Positions 9,838 through 20,224 are shown, numbered from the stretch's first letter. The stretch: 64,000 bases of DNA from CAVUNY01 sp963843535 (GCA_963843535.1 CAWJKU010000004.1:620001-684000), one strand, 5' to 3'. The notes: generated from the letters alone by a model not told the origin. Translations and numbers: made by a program.

Positions 9838-10969
9838 TTATTTATAGGGTTTGCAGATTTCATGAAAAAGCTGATCCATGCCGGCGGGGCTGAGGTCGGC
9901 TTCTACCAGCAGGCACAATCCCGAAGGATCGAGCTCTCGGCTCAATTCGACCGCTTCATGCGCCGGGACAATAACCTGCAGCGGGCGCCCGTGTTTTTGA
10001 ATGTTTTTCAGCATTTCAAGATGGGTTAAGGCTGAATTGCCAGCGCCGGTGACGTATTGAATGGCAGTTATTTCAGGCGTATCCAGCAGCGCCTGGTAGT
10101 GTCTGGCTGCGCCGGGTCCGTCGAGGTGAAAAATGCTGCGCCCAACGGCTGCTGCCTGTCGGGTAATCTCCGGCAAAAAAAGCATGCGGAAGGGGCGCGG
10201 GCCGATCAGGTAGTTGAAATCGCATTCCAACACATGGTACGGTTGGTCGGACCACAGCCCCACCCAGTTCATCGCGCCCACCCCCACGCCCATCAAAACA
10301 TCCCAAATCATCTGGTAGGCCTGGCGCCAGGCGCTGAAAATCTTTTCTACCGCCGGCTCGATTTTTTCCGGTTGGTCGACCAGGTCCATGCACAGCGGGT
10401 CCGCGCCGCGCATATTGAGCAGCACGTCGGCTGTCCCGCCCAGGCTGGGGGTCATGGCGATATAGCGGCCGCGAGCATTTTCGGCGTTGAGCCGTAGCAA
10501 GGCGCGGCAGCAGCTGCCACCACGGGTTGTCCTCATGGATCGTCCAGTCGGGGGCGTTTGACCAGTCATCCCGGATGAAGCTGTGCGTCCAGGTCGTATC
10601 GCTAACGAATTCAACCGGCGCGCCCAGCAGCATGCCCAGGCAAACCGGGCCGAAATCGACCCGGATGGAGGGTAAAGCGTCCCCGACCAGATGAGTCTGT
10701 TTCAGCTGCGCCAGGCGCGCTCCCATCCATTTTTCGGGTTGGGTAAGCAGATCCAAACAGCGCCCGCCGCGCACCGAAGGATCCTTACTGGAAGTCGCCA
10801 GGACCAATGGGGGACCATCCAGCTCGCCCCGCCACCAGGCCTCGTGCCGGGCGGCAATGCGTGGAAAATCGGGGCAGATATTCCAGCGGCTGTGAGGCAG
10901 TAGCTGCGCAGGACCCGGTTCCAATCGTCTACATTGGGGGAAAAAAGTTATTTGTGATGGATCTGTCAT
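9838..10969 (-). CDS. Uroporphyrinogen decarboxylase (URO-D) superfamily protein, frame broken once
   Basis: Reconstructed length is about 376 residues. The N-terminal part (ARHEAWWRGELDGPPLVLAT, RVDFGPVCLGMLLGAPVEF) and C-terminal part (GRYIAMTPSLGGTADVLLNM, FHLDGPGAARHYQALLD, HGRPLQVIVPAHEAVEL) match the broad URO-D fold family, which includes MtaA/CmuA-type corrinoid methyltransferases as well as HemE-like enzymes. It lacks the typical HemE N-terminus, so haem synthesis is not implied. The frame changes at about 10506-10507, where NPWWQLL continues in the other frame as ALLRLNAENARGRYI; removing one of two G (plus strand) repairs it. The substrate is unknown and no methyltransferase or corrinoid partner is adjacent. 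The start at 10969 is not well supported and could lie further in. Confidence 0.7.
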
Positions 10970-11087
10970 CGGATCATCTATCAGTCAATTCTATCATCGA
11001 CAAACAACTGACAACCATCTTTAAGGTATCTGTCCCCAGTTCTCATAGTCAGTCAAGATGGATATGATTAAATAATAATGAAATGGT

Positions 11088-14000
11088 CTACTTTGGATCC
11101 CCCCCAAACTCAACGAGCAGTTCATCTATCGTGGCCCACAGATCGCGCAGACGACCGCGCTGCTGCGCTGCGGCAGCGACTTCAGGCGACAATGACCTGA
11201 AAAGAGCAGCAAAAGGTTCGCGAACCAGGTCCTGAATAAAAGCGGAATTCGTAAAAAAAGGATAGAGCGAAGCCAGGGCAAATAGCTCTACTGCACGTTC
11301 TAACTTGCCTTCCTCAACCAAAATCAAAAAAGCACATGGCAAAATATATAATCGCATGTTACGAAATCAAGTGATTCTTCTGCAAAAAGCATTGCCTCCG
11401 CCAGATTTTGGCGGGCATGACTGAGTTCTTTTAATCTCAACTCGGCAATTCCAAGGGTAGCCAGCGGTGGCCATCATTCCTAGTGATCATTCTTTACGTA
11501 AAATAGTTATACTTTCTTGTAAATAATGTTTATGCCTCAGCTCACTGGCTTTGACCAGCGCCAGTTCTCCGAGATGCCATTTTACTTTCCGCCATGCCCC
11601 AAATCGTGCCTGTCTCCTGAAATAGGGTATAGCTTTTTTGTAAAATTTCCCGAGCCTGATCATATTCGCCCAATCCTAATTTATACATTCCCTGGCGCAT
11701 CAGGACTTTAGCCAGTTGTATATGATCTCCTAGCTTTTCATTGATTGATATACACTCTTCGATAAATTCAGAAATATCCCTATTCGTACCACCAAGCCAA
11801 AGGGTTGTAATCAAAATATAAAGTCCATTTGCCAGACCAGTTTGATCGCCAAGCCTGCGAGAAACTGCTATACATTCTCTCAACAATGGTTCTGCTTCCT
11901 CTAACCTTCCAATCAAGGACAGGACAAAACCCAAATATCGCTGCGTTTCCACTGTTTCCATTTGAACACCCAATCCACGAAATAAGACCAGGCTTTTCTG
12001 ATAAAAGTCTACCGCTTCGGCATAATCGCCCAAAAACTGGGCATTTAAGCCTAAGGTTTTCAAGGCCTGCGCTTCTCCCCAGTAGTCATTAAGTTCATTG
12101 AATAACGCCTTGCTGGTGAAAATCTGTCTTTTGACTTTCCTTTCTATCTTCAAACAGGTGCGGAGTTCCTGACAACCAAAGAACATATGCCTTAAAGCCT
12201 CGGACATCCTGCCTGGATTTGGCTGCTTTGTCTACCAACTCCATGATCCGAGATAATCTTTCTTTGGTCATTCTGGAATCGTTCAATCCATTATCAAAAT
12301 AACATTTCAGTGTCTTGAAGACCGCCCATAAGCCGAGCCACTTTGGCTGGAGAGAGGGCTCATTTGCTTCCAGTAAATCAGACGCCTGCTGAAACGGCAG
12401 TCCTTTCTCCGCAAGATGATTGCGCCAGAGAAAAAAATTGGCTAATCCTTCCCAGCTTTCTTCCAGTCGCTCAATTTGGCGGCCTTCAACCGCCCAGCCC
12501 CAGGCTGCGCGGATATTATCAAATTCAAGATCCATCTCTGCCAATGCATTCAACTGGGAAGGACCTTTGAGCTGCACAGACCAGGTTTTCAAGGCAGATG
12601 AATAGAAAGCCGCGTGTTGGTCGAATATGCTGTGTCCCTGATCTGGAAATGCATGCAGCTTTTCTTCGCCGTGCTGGCGCACCAGCTCGTGCAGCTGGTA
12701 GCGGCCCTCTCTGGTGCGCTCCAGCAGGGAGTGGTTCACCAGCATCATTAAATCCCGAAGAACAGCCCCACATACCTGTTGCGCCGCCGGGTAGCTAAAA
12801 TCGCCCTGAAAAACGGTCAACCCTACCAGAACATGGCGCTCGCGCTCATTCAACAACCGCCAGGAATAATTGAAGACTGCCCGCAGGCTGCGCTGGCGCT
12901 CGGGCACATCCTGCCATTCACTTTCCAGGAAGTCAAGGCTGTGGGATGCAATCTCCGCGGCGATCTCCGCTGTTGAAAGCAGGCGCATCCAACCGGCTGC
13001 CAGCAATATCGCCAGCGGCGAACCCTGCACCAGGCGGCAGATGCGCTGGATCTGTTCCAGGTCAGCCAGGGTGGGCGTAAAGGCCGGCGCTACCCGCTGC
13101 GCGCCTTCGACAAAGAGGTGTAAGCTGCTGTGCTGCAGCGCCTCTGCCACGCTGGCAGGGGGCTGCTCTGGAACGCTCATCCCGGAGACCGGCACCAGGT
13201 GCTCTCCACTCAGGTTCAATCGCACCTGGGAGGTCACCAGGATCTTCACCCGCGGAGCTGTTTGCAGAATCTCTGCTACGAATGTGGCCTGCGCCAGAAG
13301 GTGTTCGAAGTTGTCCAGCGCCAGCAGCAGGGTCTTATTGCGCAGGTAATCCAGCACCTGCTGCTGTGGATCGCCTCCGTCGTGCGACTTAAAACCCAGT
13401 GCCCTGGCAACCGCCGGGACGATCGATCCGCCGGACTCCAGCCCGGCCAGTAGGGCAAAATACACCCCATCCGGAAAGGTCTGGGCTTGCCTGACAGCCG
13501 TCTCCGCTGCCAGGCGGGTCTTGCCGCTGCCGCCGGGGCCGATCAGGGTCAGCAGACGGCAGCCCGGATCCTGCAGTCGTTCCTGGATCTCTCCTAATAA
13601 GGCTCGCCGTCCGACAAACGGGATCTGCCAGTTGGGCAGGTCCGGCGATGTGAATAATTGGGTTGGCGGACTGGACGAACCAGAAAGATTGGTTTGCGCA
13701 GCCACCTCTCCGTTTAGGATGCGCTGGTACAGGAGGGTTGTTTCCGGAGAGACTTCCACCCCCAGCTCTTTTTGCAGCAAGCTGGCGGCAGATTTCGTAT
13801 TGGGCCAAGGCCGCGCTGCGCTGCCCCTTGAGCGCCAGCAGGTGCATCAGGCGCCGGTGGGCTTCCTCCTGCCAGGGGGCCAGGTCGACCTGTTTCAAGG
13901 CGACCGCAATGGCTTTTTCCAGGTTTCCGGCTTGCTCGTAATACTCGCTCACCCGTTCCAGCGCGGACAGGCACTGGCGCTGCAGCTGGTCGCGCACCCG

Positions 14001-14474
14001 CTGCTGCCATTCGTCAAACAGCGGGCTGTCTTTCAGCCCGAAGCCTTCCAGAAAAGGTCCGCGGTAGAGCGCGATGCCTTCTTCCAGGCGTTCGATGGGC
14101 TGGTCCGGGGCGGTCAGGCTGCGGAAGGTGTGCACATCCACCCAGCTGCCCCCGCTGAAGCTGAACTGAAGAGTTTCCCGGTTGGCGGATATCGCCGGAA
14201 CAGCGGCTTCACGGTCGCCAATGGCTTTGCGCAGATTAGCCAGGGAATTGCGCAGATTGGTCAGGGCAGAGGTATCCGGCCAATCCGGCCAGAGCAGCCC
14301 GGTCAGGGTTTCACGGCGGTGAGGTCGGTCCAACTCGACCGCCAGGTAAGCCAGCAGCGCCCGCACCCGGTCGGATTCAAAGCCGGCGATCGTTTTTCCG
14401 TCCAACGTCGCCTGAAACGAACCCAACAGGGAGAGCATCAACCCAGCCACCCATATCCTACTTTTTCTATCCAA
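11088..14474 (-). pseudogene. SARP/AfsR-like regulator (DNA-binding, BTAD, NB-ARC, TPR), multiply disrupted
   Basis: A reconstruction of about 1,120 residues: OmpR-type DNA-binding and BTAD domains (MLSLLGSFQATLDGK; RRETLTGLLWPDWPDTSALT), an NB-ARC/AAA domain with Walker A GPGGSGKTRLAAE and LLALDNFEH, then TPR repeats. Three breaks are single surplus bases: 13784-13785 (ICR to SLLQKELGVEV), 12108-12109 (DFHQQ to ALFNELNDYWGE) and 11580-11583 (GMAESK to WHLGELALVKASEL). The distal TPR part differs: near 11480-11510 the frame meets stop codons, and near 11355 a base seems to be missing before RLYILPCAFLILVEEG. The 3' end therefore looks decayed, or the sequence is especially poor there. Such regulators activate nearby genes in response to cell state; the divergent ORF at 14682 is a candidate target. 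Confidence 0.75.
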
Positions 14475-14681
14475 TTTACCTTAATCATTATAACACCCCC
14501 TCATAACTCCAGCCTTTGACACCAGAATCTGCGCCAGAAGTGGTGTTGGTGCCAGAGGTGTGCTTCACATACGAAAGGAATGCGTCACACTTGCGTTTTG
14601 CCGGCAATCTCCATGCGGACGCTGGGTAAACTGAAGACAGAAATTCAAACCAACCTGATAAAAGAACAAGGAGACTGAGCT

Positions 14682-14891
14682 ATGAAACAGAGTGAATATA
14701 ACAATCCCAAATCTGGAATGCCGACCATCTGGAACGTAGAATCGTATGCGTTCTCTAACGAACGCGTTATGAGTATTTTGCAGCAGGCCGAGACGGCTCG
14801 GGTGATTAAGGCGTTGCCCCCTATGCCCGAGTCAAGATCAGCGAAAATTGTTTGGCAGTGGATTGCGGCCGTCCTGACCTGGATAAAATAA
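14682..14891 (+). CDS. Small protein of unknown function divergent from the SARP regulator
   Basis: A 69-residue ORF with a strong ribosome-binding site, AAGGAG, 8 nt before the ATG. The N-terminal part is polar (MKQSEYNNPKSGMPTIWNVE), the middle helical, and the C-terminus ends in an aromatic hydrophobic stretch (IVWQWIAAVLTWIK) that could be amphipathic or insert into a membrane. I recognise no family. It is divergent from the SARP/AfsR-like gene with a 207-nt spacer containing imperfect CCAGA-type repeats, an arrangement often seen for regulator-controlled peptides. That it is real rests on the RBS and position only. Confidence 0.5.
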   Translation: MKQSEYNNPKSGMPTIWNVESYAFSNERVMSILQQAETARVIKALPPMPESRSAKIVWQWIAAVLTWIK

Positions 14892-14906
14892 TGAATAAAA
14901 AAAGAA

Positions 14907-14930
14907 GGCCAGTAATCATTTACCCTGGCC
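14907..14930 (-). terminator. Terminator of the ilv operon
   Basis: On the minus strand GGCCAG and CTGGCC pair across a 12-nt loop and are followed by TTCTTTTTTTATT. It lies 31 nt after the ilvC stop codon. Confidence 0.8.
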
Positions 14931-14961
14931 ATCCACATAAGACCTGTATTCGTATTCCGGA

Positions 14962-16017
14962 TCAGGACTGCTTCCAGTTCTCCGGGCGCAGCGAGCGGAC
15001 CGTTCTTCCGGCCTGCCAGATCTCAGATTCATGCATGGTACGCAGTTCGGCCTCGAGTTTTTCCTTGTAATCGGGGGCGCTGTTGGCTTCGAGCGTGATG
15101 CGCGTCTCTTCCCCGCTGAGCACGCTTTGATACAGCGTATCATAGACCGGGGCCACCGCATCCCGGAAGCGGTCTTTCCAATCCAACGCCCCGCGTTGGG
15201 CGGTGGTGGAGCAGTTGGCGTACATCCAATCCATGCCGTTTTGGGCCACCAGGCGGATCAGGCTCTGGGTGAGCTCTTCCACCGTTTCGTTGAAGGCTTC
15301 GCTGGGTGAGTGGCCGTGTTTGCGCAGCACGTTGAACTGCGCTTCCATCACGCCCGCCAGGGCGCCCATCAAGATCCCGCGCTCACCGGTCAGATCGCTG
15401 TAGACCTCGTGTTCAAAGGTGGTCCGGAACAGGTACCCGGAACCAATGGCGATGCCCAGGGCCAGGGTGCGCTCCAGGGCGCGCCCGGTGTAATCCTGCT
15501 GAATGGCGAAGCTGGAGTTGATCCCACTGCCGTTCAAGAAGTTCGCCCGCACGCTGGTGCCTGAGCCTTTGGGGGCCACCAGGACGACATCCACATATTC
15601 GGGCGGAATCACCCCGGTCTGATCGCGGTAGACAATACCAAATCCGTGCGAGAAGTATAGTGCGGCGCTTTTCTGCAGCCTGGGTTTGATGGCGGGCCAG
15701 GTCAGGCGCTGCCCGGCGTCTGACACCAGGAACTGCACCACGCTTGCCCGTTCGGCAGCTTCCTCCAGGGAAAAGAGTGTTTTTCCAGGCACCCAGCCGT
15801 CCGCCAGGGCTTTATCATAAGATCGGCTGCCGGACTTTTGGCCTACAATGACCTGAATGCCGTTATCCCGCATATTAAGAGCCTGCGCCGGGCCCTGAAC
15901 GCCGTAGCCAAGAACCGCGACCACTTCGTTTTTCAAAACCTCGCGCGCTCTTTCAAGGGGAAACTCTTCACGAGTTACCACCTCTTCTTCAGTGGTACCG
16001 AATACAAATTTTGCCAT
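14962..16017 (-). CDS. ilvC: Ketol-acid reductoisomerase
   Basis: Converts 2-acetolactate or 2-aceto-2-hydroxybutyrate to the dihydroxy acid with NAD(P)H in branched-chain amino acid synthesis. The protein has 351 residues. The Rossmann motif is VAVLGYGVQGPAQALNMRDN at about 31-50, with QKSGSRSYDKA in the cofactor-specificity loop. The second domain contains APKGSGTSVRANF, the metal-ligand helix (DLTGERGILMGALAGVMEAQ) and ETVEELTQSLI. The start is preceded by GGAGGAGGA. It is the last gene of ilvD-ilvB-ilvN-ilvC; the 137-nt gap before it holds a long palindrome that may affect expression relative to the upstream genes. Confidence 0.95.
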   Translation of the reverse strand: MAKFVFGTTEEEVVTREEFPLERAREVLKNEVVAVLGYGVQGPAQALNMRDNGIQVIVGQKSGSRSYDKALADGWVPGKTLFSLEEAAERASVVQFLVSDAGQRLTWPAIKPRLQKSAALYFSHGFGIVYRDQTGVIPPEYVDVVLVAPKGSGTSVRANFLNGSGINSSFAIQQDYTGRALERTLALGIAIGSGYLFRTTFEHEVYSDLTGERGILMGALAGVMEAQFNVLRKHGHSPSEAFNETVEELTQSLIRLVAQNGMDWMYANCSTTAQRGALDWKDRFRDAVAPVYDTLYQSVLSGEETRITLEANSAPDYKEKLEAELRTMHESEIWQAGRTVRSLRPENWKQS

Positions 16018-16050
16018 TCCTCCTCCTCCAATTTATGAGTACTACGGAAG

Positions 16051-16089
16051 TTGGGGATTTTTGCAGCATTATGCTGCAAAAATCCCCAA
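16051..16089. repeat. T-tract palindrome, copy 1 (ilvN-ilvC gap)
   Basis: A perfect inverted repeat with 18-bp arms (TTGGGGATTTTTGCAGCA) around the loop TTA. It has the build shared with copies at 26481, 26595, 42581 and 53102: outer stem, T-tract, inner stem, tiny loop, mirror image. It falls inside an operon, so on the minus strand it would be transcribed as a very stable hairpin just 33 nt before the ilvC start. Confidence 0.85.
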
Positions 16090-16154
16090 TATCCTCTTAG
16101 GCCTCTCCCTATTATTGAGAGGGGCTGGGATCATTCCGTACGAAAAAACATGCG

Positions 16155-16682
16155 CTAACTTACCGCGTACATGGATGCGTAGCTGCCGATGCCCGCCAGC
16201 AATGAGCTGGATCCACGGCCCATCGCCACCGAGCCGGTGCGGACCATCTCGATGATCCCCTGCGGGCGCATGACTTCAATAAAGCCGCTGATCTTTTCTT
16301 CATCGCCGGTTATTTCGACGATCATGGAGGTGCTGGTGACATCGACGATATGGGCCCGGAAGACATCCGCCATTTGCATGATTTCCGCCCGGTTTTCAGC
16401 GGTCGCCATGACCTTAATCATTGCCAGATCGCGCCGCACCATGGGAGCCGCGGAAAGGTCTTCGACCTGGATGACATTTACCAGCTTATACAGGTAAGCG
16501 ATCACCCTTTCCGCGTTTACCTTTTCTCCATCCACCACAATCGTCATCCGCGAAACGCCGGGTTGGTCGGTATGGCCGACCGCCAAGGATTCGATGTTAA
16601 ACGCTCGGCGGCGAAATAGGGATGCGACCCGGTTCAACACGCCGGGTTTATCTTCAACTAAGACGACAAAAATATGTTCCAT
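16155..16682 (-). CDS. ilvN: Acetolactate synthase regulatory (small) subunit
   Basis: The regulatory partner of IlvB, conferring valine feedback. The 175-residue protein has an N-terminal ACT domain (VLVEDKPGVLNRVASLFRRR at about 7-26, VGHTDQPGVSRMTIVVDG) and a C-terminal ALS_ss domain (VRRDLAMIKVMATAENRAEI, DVTSTSMIVEITGDEEKISG). Length is normal. It begins 15 nt after the ilvB stop and is presumably translated together with it to form the holoenzyme. Confidence 0.95.
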   Translation of the reverse strand: MEHIFVVLVEDKPGVLNRVASLFRRRAFNIESLAVGHTDQPGVSRMTIVVDGEKVNAERVIAYLYKLVNVIQVEDLSAAPMVRRDLAMIKVMATAENRAEIMQMADVFRAHIVDVTSTSMIVEITGDEEKISGFIEVMRPQGIIEMVRTGSVAMGRGSSSLLAGIGSYASMYAVS

Positions 16683-16697
16683 GGGATCATCCTGAGA

Positions 16698-18416
16698 CTA
16701 AAAATCCTGTTCTGCGGTTTCTACGATTGGAGACGGCATCGGCCGGCGGATCATGTTTTGCAAAGAAGCGCCAGAAGGCACCATCGGATAAACGCTGTCT
16801 TCTTGTTCAACGCGGAAGTCGATCACTACGGTGCCTTCGGTTCGTTGAGCCGTGCGCACGGCATTCTCAACCTCGCCGCGCTCTTTGACACACAGGCCGG
16901 TTAAGCCATGCGCATCGGCGATCTTGACGAAGTCCGGGCTGCGCATAGGGGTCGCCGAATAGCGATGATTGTAGAAGAACTCCTGCCACTGGCGCACCAT
17001 CCCCAGGTAGCCGTTGTTGATGATGGCGACGTTGACTTTGATGTTTTCCTGGGCGGCAGTGGATAGCTCCGCCTGGGTCATTTGAAAGCCGCCGTCGCCG
17101 CAGATCACCCACACTTCTTTTTCAGGGCAGGCAAATTTTGCCCCGATAGCAGCCGGAAGGCCAAAGCCCATCGTGCCCAATCCGCCGGAAGTAATCAGGT
17201 TGTTGGGCAGGTCTTGATGGTAGTATTGGGCGGTCCACATCTGGTGCTGGCCCACATCGGTGACGATCAAGGCCTGACCGTTGGTCAACCGCCACAGATC
17301 ATTGATCACATGCGCCGCATACAAATGTCCATCGTCCGGCAGGTTCAAAATATCACGCACGGCGCTGTCGCCTTTTTGATCCTGGATATAGGCCAGCCAC
17401 TCGTCATGTTCGACCGGCCCGACCATCGGCAGCAGTTCATTTAATACCGCTTTCAAGTCTCCAATCAGGCCGACATCGGCTTTCACATTCTTATTGATCT
17501 CCGAAATATCCATGTCGATATGGATCTTTTTGGCTTGGGGAGCATAAGTGGTTAAATTGCCCGTGACGCGGTCATCGAAGCGCATACCGAATGCCAGCAA
17601 GAGATCGGCCTCCTGGATGGCATTATTCACCCAGGCTTCGCCATGCATCCCCATCATCCCCAGGCTGAGCGGGTGACTTTCGGGAATGGCGCCGATCCCC
17701 AGCAGGGTCACTGCGACCGGCGTATGGGTAAGCTCGGCAAATTCGCGCACCTCTTTCATGGCCGAGCTCAGAAAAACGCCCCGGCCGGCCAGAATCACCG
17801 GTTTTTTAGCGGCTCGGATCAATTCAACGGCGTTGGTCATATGGCGTTCGAGCGGTCGACGATCAGGCCGGTAGCCGGGGAGATGGATCGGGGTATCGTC
17901 GTATTCCCATTCAATCGACGCTTGTTGGATGTCCTTGGGGATGTCGATTAAAACCGGGCCCGGCCGGCCAGATTGGGCGATATAAAACGCCTCGCGCATG
18001 ATGTAACCTAACTCCTCAATATCCGTGACCAGGTAGTTGTGTTTGGTGATGGGCAGGGTGATTCCGGTCACGTCGGTTTCCTGGAAGGCGTCGTAGCCGA
18101 TCAATTTGCTGGTGACCTGTCCGGTGATGAATATGGTAGGCGAAGAATCCATGAAGGCCGTAGCAATACCGGTCACCAGGTTGGTGGCGCCAGGGCCGGA
18201 TGTGGCTAAGGCCACGCCGACGGTCTGACCAGCGCGGGCAAAGCCATCGGCCATATGCGCGATACCCTGCTCATGGCGGCCGAGAATGTGGTGAATGGGA
18301 TAATCCAGCATGGTGTCGTAAAGGGGAAGGTTAGCCCCTCCCGGGTAGCCGAACACATATTTCACTCCCAGACGAACCAGTGTTTCCCAAACGATTTGCG
18401 CTCCTGTTCGTTTCAT
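16698..18416 (-). CDS. ilvB: Acetolactate synthase catalytic (large) subunit
   Basis: Thiamine-diphosphate enzyme condensing two pyruvates, or pyruvate and 2-ketobutyrate, at the first common step of Val/Leu/Ile synthesis. It has 572 residues. Visible features: the N-terminal TPP-binding half with GYPGGANLPLYD and HEQGIAHMADGFARA (catalytic Glu in HEQ), ATSGPGATNLVTGIATAFMD, the central FAD-binding domain, and the C-terminal TPP motif GDGGFQMTQAELSTA ending in NNGYLGMVRQWQE. The start follows GAAGGAGAAAG. It lies 50 nt after ilvD. Confidence 0.95.
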   Translation of the reverse strand: MKRTGAQIVWETLVRLGVKYVFGYPGGANLPLYDTMLDYPIHHILGRHEQGIAHMADGFARAGQTVGVALATSGPGATNLVTGIATAFMDSSPTIFITGQVTSKLIGYDAFQETDVTGITLPITKHNYLVTDIEELGYIMREAFYIAQSGRPGPVLIDIPKDIQQASIEWEYDDTPIHLPGYRPDRRPLERHMTNAVELIRAAKKPVILAGRGVFLSSAMKEVREFAELTHTPVAVTLLGIGAIPESHPLSLGMMGMHGEAWVNNAIQEADLLLAFGMRFDDRVTGNLTTYAPQAKKIHIDMDISEINKNVKADVGLIGDLKAVLNELLPMVGPVEHDEWLAYIQDQKGDSAVRDILNLPDDGHLYAAHVINDLWRLTNGQALIVTDVGQHQMWTAQYYHQDLPNNLITSGGLGTMGFGLPAAIGAKFACPEKEVWVICGDGGFQMTQAELSTAAQENIKVNVAIINNGYLGMVRQWQEFFYNHRYSATPMRSPDFVKIADAHGLTGLCVKERGEVENAVRTAQRTEGTVVIDFRVEQEDSVYPMVPSGASLQNMIRRPMPSPIVETAEQDF

Positions 18417-18466
18417 CTTTCTCTCCTTCTACAATGGCTAATAAATATAGTTAAAGGTAGGTGTTC

Positions 18467-20134
18467 TCAACTCTGCAGCACGGCCCCGGTGTCGGCGCTG
18501 GTTACGAAATGAGCATAACGCCGCAGCCAGCGGCTGGTAGTGCGAGGTGTGAAAGCCGGCAGGGCTGCCAGACGAGCTTCGATTTCGTCCTGGCTCAGGC
18601 GCACACTCAAGGTGCGGTTTTCCAGGTCCAGCTCCACGATATCTCCGGGCACCAGGGCAGCAATTGGGCCTCCTGCTGCGGCCTCGGGCGAAACGTGACC
18701 GATGCAGGCGCCGCGCGTGCCGCCGGAAAAGCGCCCATCGGTAATTAATGCCACCTTTTCGCCCAGCCCCATTCCCATAATGGCGCTGGTTGGACTGAGC
18801 ATTTCCTGCATCCCGGGTCCGCCGCGCGGACCTTCATAACGGATGACCACCACTTCACCGGCTTTTACTTCACCGGCCAGAATGCCGGTCATCGCCTCAT
18901 CCTGCGATTCGTAGATCCGGGCAGGTCCGGCAAAGCGGCGCATGGAAGGATGCACGCCCCCGGTTTTGACCACTGCGCCGCACGGGGCCAGGTTGCCGAA
19001 CAAAATTGCCAGGCCGCCGCGCGGTGAATGGGGGTTGTCGCACCGGCGGATCACTTCGCTATCCCGGATTTCTGCATCGGCGATTGTTTCTCCGAAAGAT
19101 TTACCGGAGACTGTCGGCCGGTCCAGATGCAGGCGGCCGGTACCTGCCTGGATTTCATTGAGAATGGCGGGCACGCCCCCGGCGCGGTGCACGTCTTCGA
19201 TATGCCACGGGCCGGAAGGGCTGACTTTGCTCAAGTGGGGGATATGATCGGCCACCTGGTTGATGCGCTGCAGCGAATAATCCACCCCGGCTTCGTTGGC
19301 GATCGCCAGGGCGTGCAAGACAGTATTGGTTGAGCCGCCCATGGCCATATCCAGGGCAAAGGCATCGTCCAGGGCATCGGCGGTAAAAATCTGGCGGGGG
19401 GTCAGCTGCTCGGCGACCATCTGGATGATGCGCGCGCCGGCCTGGCGGGCCAGGGCTTCACGCTCGCCGCTTTTTGCCAGGGCCGTGCCGTTGTACGGCA
19501 GGGCCAGACCCAAAGCTTCCATCAGGCAGTTCATGCTGTTGGCAGTAAACATGCCGGAGCAAGAGCCGCACGCCGGGCAGGCATTGTCTTCGAGCAGCTT
19601 CAAGCGGGCAGCGTCGATCTTGCCGGACTGATAAGATCCAACCGCCTCAAAGACCGAAATCAAATCGACGGTTTGCCCATCCGGCAGGCGCCCGGCGGGC
19701 ATCGCTCCACCCGATATAAAAATCGCCGGGATGTTGACCCGCATCGCGCCCATCAACATTCCCGGGACTATTTTGTCGCAGTTAGGGATGCAGACCATCC
19801 CATCGAACTGGTGCGCCTCGATCATCGTTTCCACTGAATCGGCGATCAGCTCGCGAGAGGGTAAAGAATATTTCATCCCAGAATGGCCCATCGCGATTCC
19901 GTCATCCACCCCGATGGTATTGAATTCGAAGGGAACGCCCCCGGCAGCTCGCACGGCTTCCTTTACCAGCTTACCAAATTCCTGCAAGTGCACGTGCCCT
20001 GGGATGATGTCAACATAAGAATTGACGATGGCAATGAAGGGTTTTCCCATATCGGCGTCGGTTATGCCGACTGCCTTGAGCAGGGCGCGGTGAGGTGCTC
20101 GTGAATAACCGTCTTTGATCTGGCTGGAACGCAT
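18467..20134 (-). CDS. ilvD: Dihydroxy-acid dehydratase
   Basis: An iron-sulfur enzyme dehydrating dihydroxy acids to 2-keto acids in branched-chain amino acid synthesis. The protein has 555 residues from the ATG at 20134, chosen because GGAGGAATT precedes it; an in-frame ATG 11 codons upstream lacks a ribosome-binding site. Family motifs include CIPNCDKIVPGMLMGAMRVN with a cluster cysteine, NACPACGSCSGMFTANSMNC (further cluster cysteines), and the C-terminal ITDGRFSGGTRGACIGHVSPEA. It is the first gene of the ilv operon and lies directly downstream of the attenuator-like leader, so the whole operon would be controlled by it. Confidence 0.95.
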   Translation of the reverse strand: MRSSQIKDGYSRAPHRALLKAVGITDADMGKPFIAIVNSYVDIIPGHVHLQEFGKLVKEAVRAAGGVPFEFNTIGVDDGIAMGHSGMKYSLPSRELIADSVETMIEAHQFDGMVCIPNCDKIVPGMLMGAMRVNIPAIFISGGAMPAGRLPDGQTVDLISVFEAVGSYQSGKIDAARLKLLEDNACPACGSCSGMFTANSMNCLMEALGLALPYNGTALAKSGEREALARQAGARIIQMVAEQLTPRQIFTADALDDAFALDMAMGGSTNTVLHALAIANEAGVDYSLQRINQVADHIPHLSKVSPSGPWHIEDVHRAGGVPAILNEIQAGTGRLHLDRPTVSGKSFGETIADAEIRDSEVIRRCDNPHSPRGGLAILFGNLAPCGAVVKTGGVHPSMRRFAGPARIYESQDEAMTGILAGEVKAGEVVVIRYEGPRGGPGMQEMLSPTSAIMGMGLGEKVALITDGRFSGGTRGACIGHVSPEAAAGGPIAALVPGDIVELDLENRTLSVRLSQDEIEARLAALPAFTPRTTSRWLRRYAHFVTSADTGAVLQS

Positions 20135-20167
20135 AATTCCTCCGAACAGCTTGTTTTGAATAAACAA

Positions 20168-20195
20168 AACAGCCGCCCCGGGTTGGGCGGCTGTT
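20168..20195 (-). terminator. Attenuator terminator of the ilv leader
   Basis: The 11-bp stem AACAGCCGCCC / GGGCGGCTGTT has a 6-nt loop (AACCCG on the minus strand) and is followed on that strand by TTGTTTATT. It sits between the leader ORF and ilvD. The loop plus the last three stem bases (complement of 20179-20187) are perfectly complementary to leader codons 25-27, giving a mutually exclusive antiterminator. Confidence 0.8.
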
Positions 20196-20224
20196 ACGTT
20201 TTGGCTTTTTTCTTACATTACTCT

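Noticed and set aside
14520..14560. Possible SARP operator made of CCAGA repeats
   Set aside because: The three copies are spaced 12 and 18 nt, not the 11 or 22 nt expected for SARP direct repeats, and the match is short.
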